Origin: Nanobdellota archaeon
Lineage (GTDB): Archaea > Thermoproteota > Nitrososphaeria > Nitrososphaerales > Nitrosopumilaceae
Direction: 5' to 3'
Assembly: GCA_012030815.1 (NCBI GenBank)
Contig: JAAUVF010000057.1
Coordinates: forward strand, 1-6,223
DNA length: 6,223 nt
Part shown: positions 1-6,223 of the stretch, in pieces
Layout of the letters: every line of letters begins with the position of its first letter
Position numbering within the stretch: position 1 is the first letter of the stretch
Program-made: the position numbers and the translations under genes
The notes under the pieces: generated by a model
What the model was told of the DNA's origin: nothing
Seen by the model: only the letters and a program-made list of their open reading frames with translations
Database searches by the model: none

Positions 1-206
1 CATTTCTTCTTCCATCATTTCTTCGCGTAGTAACGTTCAAATTCAACTTCATCTTCCATACCCACGCTTTCACCTGTAGATGGAGGATCAGAAGATGTAC
101 CATTAGAGGTTCCATTTTCATGGTGTTCTGCAAATACAGATGGAGTGAATGCTACACCAGATATTTAGTACAGAGAATAGTAAAAAGAATCCAAAATATT
201 GTTCAT
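1..206 (-). CDS. Partial signal-peptide-bearing charged protein, paralog of the upstream gene; frame-disrupted
   Basis: The function is not recognised. The gene starts at ATG 206-204 and runs off the left edge. No single frame is open. The ATG frame hits a stop within 14 codons, but correcting one T in the T4 run (193-196 on + as AAAA) and one A in the A3 run (164-166) gives an N-terminus of the type MNNIFGFFLLFSVL-ISGVAFTPSVFA. The frame 161-15 then reads EHHENGTSNGTSSDPPSTGE and further acidic residues to a TGA at 17-15. A third shift near 26-35 would continue it as LREEMMEEEM. The hydrophobic core ending in VFA looks like an export signal cleaved before EHHEN. Two N-G-T sequons follow, which suits an archaeal surface glycoprotein. 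The N-terminus matches the neighbour at 273-1046 (FGxFxLFSVL...G...PSxF), so the two are tandem paralogs. Either the indels are sequencing errors or this is a pseudogene. Confidence 0.55.
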
Positions 207-227
207 GAATGTAAGAAAATGAGGTAT

Positions 228-240
228 GATATAAGATTTA
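228..240 (-). promoter_or_regulatory. TATA-type archaeal promoter of the leftmost gene
   Basis: Read on the minus strand, the word TAAATCTTATAT (240-229) contains a TATA-like box about 25 nt before the ATG at 206. That spacing places transcription start at or next to the ATG, so the mRNA is probably leaderless. The same 12-mer precedes the paralogous gene at 1083-1072, which supports its being a functional element copied with the gene. No Shine-Dalgarno sequence is evident. Confidence 0.5.
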
Positions 241-272
241 TGATAAAACTAGTGTAATCTTAACTTTAACTG

Positions 273-1046
273 TTATGTTGTACGTTCTTCTTTTAGCTCT
301 TCTTTCTTAGCATCACGTTCTTCTTTTAGCTCTTCTTTCTTAGCATCACGTTCTTCTTTTAGCTCTGCTAGCATTTGTTTGCGTTCTTCTTTCAGGTCTT
401 CACGAAGTTGTCGTTTTTCTTGTTTTAATTCCTCAAACATTGATTTACGTAATTCATTAATTTTTTCAGTTCAACATTATTTTTCAAATTAGATTTAATT
501 TCTGAAAGAGCCTCTGATTTGTCAGAATTATCAATGTTTAATCCCTTATATTCACGAATTGCTACATCCATGCTTTTTCTTAGTTCTTTAAAGGATTCCT
601 TGTAAGTAGATCTAAGTTCTTTATATGATTTTTTAATATCATTAAGATTTTCTCTACATTGTTTCTTAATATCTGCCCTTTCAGAGGGTTCAGCAGCAAT
701 TAATGACAATCTGCATTCTTTAATCACCATACGCGTTTCTTCTCTTTGTTGTTCAAATGAGTTTCTTGATTCTTGAACAAAGACAGAAATATCTTCCTGG
801 ATGTCTTCAGCTTCGTCTGTAGTTTCATCTTCAGCTTCGTCTGTAGTTTCATCTTCAGCTTCGTCTGTAGTTTCATCTTCAGCTTCAGTTGCATTTACTG
901 AATTTTCCTGAGCTAATGCAAATTGGAATAAATTAAAAGAGTTAGAGTCAGCATTTGTTTCATCAACTGGAAACAAGGATGGGTTAATTACCAACCCAGT
1001 AACAAGAACAGAGAATAAGAAAAATAAACCAAAATTTTTACTACAT
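273..1046 (-). CDS. Putative exported coiled-coil protein with acidic and hendecad repeats (two frameshifts as given)
   Basis: I do not recognise a named family. The intact stretch is 994-425, preceded in frame by codons for SKNFGLFFLFSVLVTG, a hydrophobic signal-like segment. That segment can only be joined to the ATG at 1046-1044 by removing one base (the ATG is followed directly by TAG). Near the end, adding one A to the A6 run (466-461 on +) avoids the TAA at 425-427. It then continues INELRKSMFEEL, a long E/K/R-rich helix, to TAA at 275-273. The two corrections cancel, giving about 257 residues. In order the protein has a signal-like segment (about 1-30, with a possible later cleavage after FALA), an N-A-T sequon, an EAEDETTD repeat, a helical middle with two cysteines (ECRLS, KQCREN), and a C-terminal hendecad repeat typical of coiled coils. 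No membrane anchor is seen at the C-terminus. A TTG start at 994 is possible but would cut the signal segment in half. Confidence 0.65.
282..366 (-). repeat. 33-nt tandem repeat encoding an 11-residue coiled-coil unit
   Basis: There are two perfect 33-nt copies (282-314 and 315-347) and a third partial copy (348-366). On the minus strand they read as the unit DAKKEELKEER inside the C-terminus of the 273-1046 gene. Eleven-residue periodicity is that of hendecad coiled coils. The perfect nucleotide identity implies recent duplication or slippage. The continuous reading through these repeats is one reason to believe the gene extends past the apparent stop at 425. Confidence 0.9.
804..886 (-). 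repeat. 24-nt tandem repeat encoding EAEDETTD
   Basis: There are three perfect 24-nt units (804-827, 828-851, 852-875) plus the first 11 nt of a fourth (876-886). They encode the acidic 8-residue unit EAEDETTD just after the signal-like segment of the 273-1046 gene. The unit is a multiple of three, so copy-number change would lengthen or shorten an acidic, Thr-rich linker without breaking the frame. The threonines could be glycosylated, but that is conjecture. Confidence 0.92.
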
Positions 1047-1069
1047 AGTCAACGATTTTCAGATTATAT

Positions 1070-1083
1070 GAATATAAGATTTA
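1070..1083 (-). promoter_or_regulatory. TATA-type archaeal promoter of the 273-1046 gene
   Basis: On the minus strand the word TAAATCTTATAT (1083-1072), followed by TC, lies about 26 nt before the ATG at 1046. This is the normal archaeal distance from TATA box to transcription start, so the transcript would begin at or near the ATG and be leaderless. The identical 12-mer lies before the paralog at 240-229. This position also argues for the ATG at 1046 over the internal TTG at 994. Confidence 0.55.
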
Positions 1084-1128
1084 CTCATTAATGACATCAA
1101 TGTATCTAAATTATTTTTTGTCGTGTAA

Positions 1129-1179
1129 AGCATTCGCTAGGAGAGTTATAAAACAATTAAACGGTATAGCATTCGCTAA
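1129..1179. repeat. Duplicated 11-bp word AGCATTCGCTA, 40 bp apart
   Basis: AGCATTCGCTA occurs at 1129-1139 and again at 1169-1179 in the spacer between the 23S 3' end and the coiled-coil gene. The copies are 40 bp apart, close to four helical turns, so two bound proteins would face the same side. The word is only weakly palindromic (AGC...GCT). It could be a regulator-binding pair for the gene starting at 1046, or a remnant of local duplication. No factor is recognised. Confidence 0.5.
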
Positions 1180-1183
1180 GAGT

Positions 1184-1199
1184 GATTAAAAATATAATC
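1184..1199 (-). terminator. Possible terminator of the rRNA transcript
   Basis: On the minus strand GATTA-TATTTT-TAATC forms a short 5-bp hairpin whose loop and flanks are T-rich. It lies about 80 nt past the mature 23S 3' end. Archaeal termination generally needs T-rich tracts on the non-template strand, and this is the first such stretch after the 23S processing stem. The hairpin is weak and the call rests on position and composition only. Confidence 0.25.
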
Positions 1200-1228
1200 G
1201 TCGTACAAGTCGTGTATTTTTTTTTTGT

Positions 1229-1246
1229 GAATTCTAAAATGAATTC
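1229..1246. repeat. Inverted repeat GAATTC-TAAAAT-GAATTC
   Basis: Two GAATTC hexamers flank a 6-nt AT loop, directly outside the 3' arm of the 23S processing stem and next to a run of ten T on the plus strand (1217-1226; A10 in the rRNA transcript). It could fold as a small hairpin in the trailer. It shares its last two bases with the outer end of the processing stem. Confidence 0.4.
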
Positions 1247-1277
1247 ATCGTGCATAGTCTCTATGTAAGTGGCTGAA
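1245..1277 (-). other. 23S processing stem, 3' arm (BHB-like)
   Basis: This arm pairs with 4270-4302 to enclose 23S rRNA. The inner helix is 9 bp (TTCAGCCAC, 1277-1269, with GTGGCTGAA, 4278-4270). Then come a 3-nt bulge on the 5' arm (TAT, 4281-4279), a 6-bp helix (TTACAT, 1268-1263, with GTGTAA, 4287-4282, one G-U), a 3-nt bulge on the 3' arm (AGA, 1262-1260), and an outer helix of 15 bp with one G-U. Two opposed 3-nt bulges are the hallmark of the BHB motif cut by the archaeal splicing endonuclease. The canonical central helix is 4 bp, so this one is slightly long. Confidence 0.75.
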
Positions 1278-4266
<2,989 letters not shown>

Positions 4267-4269
4267 AAA

Positions 4270-4302
4270 TTCAGCCACATATTACACGACTATGCACGAC
4301 GA
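4270..4302 (-). other. 23S processing stem, 5' arm (BHB-like)
   Basis: This arm is complementary to 1245-1277 across nearly 3 kb. It carries the 3-nt bulge TAT (4281-4279) and, with the opposite arm's AGA bulge, forms the BHB-like site where the 23S precursor would be excised. The outer 15 pairs (4302-4288) include only one wobble. Confidence 0.75.
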
Positions 4303-4344
4303 TCATTGCAAGTCCTCCGGTAAGAGGAACCTGCTACATCCTTC

Positions 4345-4366
4345 ATACATCACTTTCGTGATGCAT
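4345..4366 (-). other. Spacer hairpin with GAAA tetraloop
   Basis: On the minus strand ATGCATCAC-GAAA-GTGATGTAT forms 9 bp (one G-U) closed by a GNRA tetraloop. It lies between the 16S and 23S processing stems. GNRA-capped helices are stable and often dock with or bind proteins. The role here is unknown, and it may simply keep the two processing stems apart. Confidence 0.6.
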
Positions 4367-4380
4367 TGCATCGATGATTT

Positions 4381-4401
4381 TGCGAAGATTATGTGCACCC
4401 G
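4381..4401 (-). other. 16S processing stem, 3' arm
   Basis: This arm pairs with 5940-5960 over 21 consecutive base pairs (two G-U), enclosing the 16S gene. It begins 17 nt after the inferred mature 16S 3' end. A stem of this length closing 1.5 kb of sequence is strong evidence for precursor excision as in other archaea. I could not place a clean BHB motif next to it. Confidence 0.8.
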
Positions 4402-4417
4402 GCACATTCACTTGTCT

Positions 4418-5889
<1,472 letters not shown>

Positions 5890-5910
5890 CTGTCTTTACG
5901 TGATTATTGA

Positions 5911-5925
5911 AGTACACAATGTACT
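5911..5925. repeat. Perfect small hairpin AGTACA-CAA-TGTACT in the 16S leader
   Basis: A 6-bp perfect inverted repeat with a 3-nt loop lies between the 16S 5' end and the 5' arm of the processing stem. It would fold inside the excised leader loop and could position the cleavage site. Its GTACATT can alternatively pair with AATGTGC just past the 16S 3' end. Confidence 0.45.
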
Positions 5926-5939
5926 ATAATTGGAATTGA

Positions 5940-5960
5940 CGGATGCACATAATCTTCACA
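5940..5960 (-). other. 16S processing stem, 5' arm
   Basis: This arm is complementary to 4381-4401 over 21 pairs including two G-U. It sits about 50 nt before the 16S 5' end. With its partner it loops out the complete 16S gene, as expected of an archaeal pre-16S processing stem. Confidence 0.8.
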
Positions 5961-5965
5961 TTTCA

Positions 5966-5987
5966 GATTTGATCAGTTGATCAGATC
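5966..5987. repeat. Imperfect inverted repeat with two TGATCA motifs in the rRNA leader
   Basis: Two 10-nt arms (GATTTGATCA and TGATCAGATC) around a 2-nt centre are complementary but for one wobble/mismatch. Each arm holds the palindrome TGATCA. It lies immediately upstream of the 16S processing arm, so it may form a hairpin coaxial with that stem in the precursor, or be a protein site on the DNA. Confidence 0.45.
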
Positions 5988-6027
5988 CTCATTTTGTATG
6001 CGTAAATGGAGGCCCATGAATCACAAA

Positions 6028-6042
6028 ATGGTATAGTACCAT
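6028..6042. repeat. Perfect inverted repeat ATGGTA-TAG-TACCAT
   Basis: Arms of 6 bp and a 3-nt centre lie about 40 nt past the predicted transcription start of the rRNA operon. It could be a leader hairpin or an operator. The centre contains TATA-like letters on both strands, so a second, downstream promoter cannot be excluded. Confidence 0.4.
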
Positions 6043-6102
6043 GCTTTCATCACAAGCGCCGCCTATTGCTTTACGTATGCAGAAACAGAAGAATTACAAA
6101 TC

Positions 6103-6110
6103 CATATAAA
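6103..6110 (-). promoter_or_regulatory. Candidate TATA box of the rRNA operon promoter
   Basis: On the minus strand TTTATATG (6110-6103), preceded by GGCATGG, is the best TATA-box match upstream of 16S. Transcription would start about 25 nt downstream, near 6078-6082, giving a leader of about 190 nt before 16S. A pyrimidine-rich stretch lies between box and start. A second AT-rich segment around 6144-6156 is a weaker alternative. Confidence 0.45.
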
Positions 6111-6223
6111 CCATGCCTAAAATTATTTCTGATCTATTGTTTTTTTGATAAAATATCACAGTATCAAAGATCATACCACCTTCAAAGAGAGAAAATTTAC
6201 AAAAAAGAGCCATTTTGCACAGA
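6111..6223. other. Upstream AT-rich region, no gene seen
   Basis: There is no credible open frame on either strand here. The region holds one 7-bp inverted repeat (TTTGATA at 6144-6150, TATCAAA at 6162-6168) with an 11-nt centre. At about 40-60 bp upstream of the TATA box, it is well placed for an activator or repressor site. The remainder is simple AT-rich spacer. Confidence 0.4.

Larger units (their letters stand above)
4267..4417 (-). other. 16S-23S internal transcribed spacer without tRNA
   Basis: The spacer is about 150 nt and made almost entirely of processing-stem arms and small hairpins. It holds the 3' arm of the 16S stem (4401-4381), a GAAA-capped hairpin (4366-4345), a small TCCTC/GAGGA hairpin (4313-4328) and the 5' arm of the 23S stem (4302-4270). 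There is no tRNA-Ala such as is found in many euryarchaeal operons. Its absence fits group I.1a Thaumarchaeota. Confidence 0.85.

Noticed and set aside
282..366. CRISPR-like repeat array
   Set aside because: The 33-nt units are directly adjacent without spacers and are in frame in a coding sequence.
1047..1277. Possible 5S rRNA just after 23S
   Set aside because: The region is AT-rich with no 5S-like conserved segments and too little structure.
4267..4417. Possible tRNA in the 16S-23S spacer
   Set aside because: No TTCGANNC-type T-loop or cloverleaf could be placed; the bases are used by processing arms and hairpins.
5998..6036. 12-codon plus-strand frame in the leader region
   Set aside because: Too short, no promoter or homology cue, and antisense to the rRNA leader.

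Overview
This window is the ribosomal RNA locus of an ammonia-oxidising-type archaeon (Thaumarchaeota/Nitrososphaerota). It is most likely from marine group I.1a, in or near Nitrosopumilus. That call rests on the 16S sequence: it has the archaeal 5' end, the archaeal 915-region signature, and long stretches that I recognise from Nitrosopumilus-like 16S genes. The flanks are AT-rich, the rRNA genes are much richer in GC, and the 16S-23S spacer has no tRNA, all of which fits. No genus or strain can be fixed without a search.

Everything identified lies on the minus strand, so the locus reads from right to left. About 6223-6111 is upstream DNA with no recognisable gene. A TATA-like box lies at 6103-6110. 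A leader of about 190 nt with several small inverted repeats follows, then 16S rRNA (5889-4418), a short spacer without tRNA (4417-4267) and 23S rRNA (4266-1278). Both rRNAs are bracketed by long complementary arms, the archaeal processing stems. The 16S stem is 21 uninterrupted pairs. The 23S stem has two opposed 3-nt bulges, resembling a bulge-helix-bulge (BHB) endonuclease site. No 5S rRNA is seen.

Downstream of 23S are about 230 nt of AT-rich spacer with a duplicated 11-bp word and weak terminator-like structure. Two tandem paralogous protein genes follow (1046-273, and 206 to beyond base 1). Both encode a similar hydrophobic, signal-peptide-like N-terminus followed by a highly charged region. 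Each has the same 12-bp TATA-containing promoter word about 25 nt before its ATG, implying leaderless transcription. The complete copy has an acidic 8-residue repeat and a C-terminal 11-residue (hendecad) coiled-coil repeat.

Neither protein gene is open throughout as given. Five single-base shifts are needed to restore them, three of them at homopolymers. They are therefore either decaying paralogs or, more likely, carry sequencing or assembly errors. The rRNA operon is conventional for this lineage; the most unusual part of the window is this repeat-bearing, probably exported coiled-coil gene pair.
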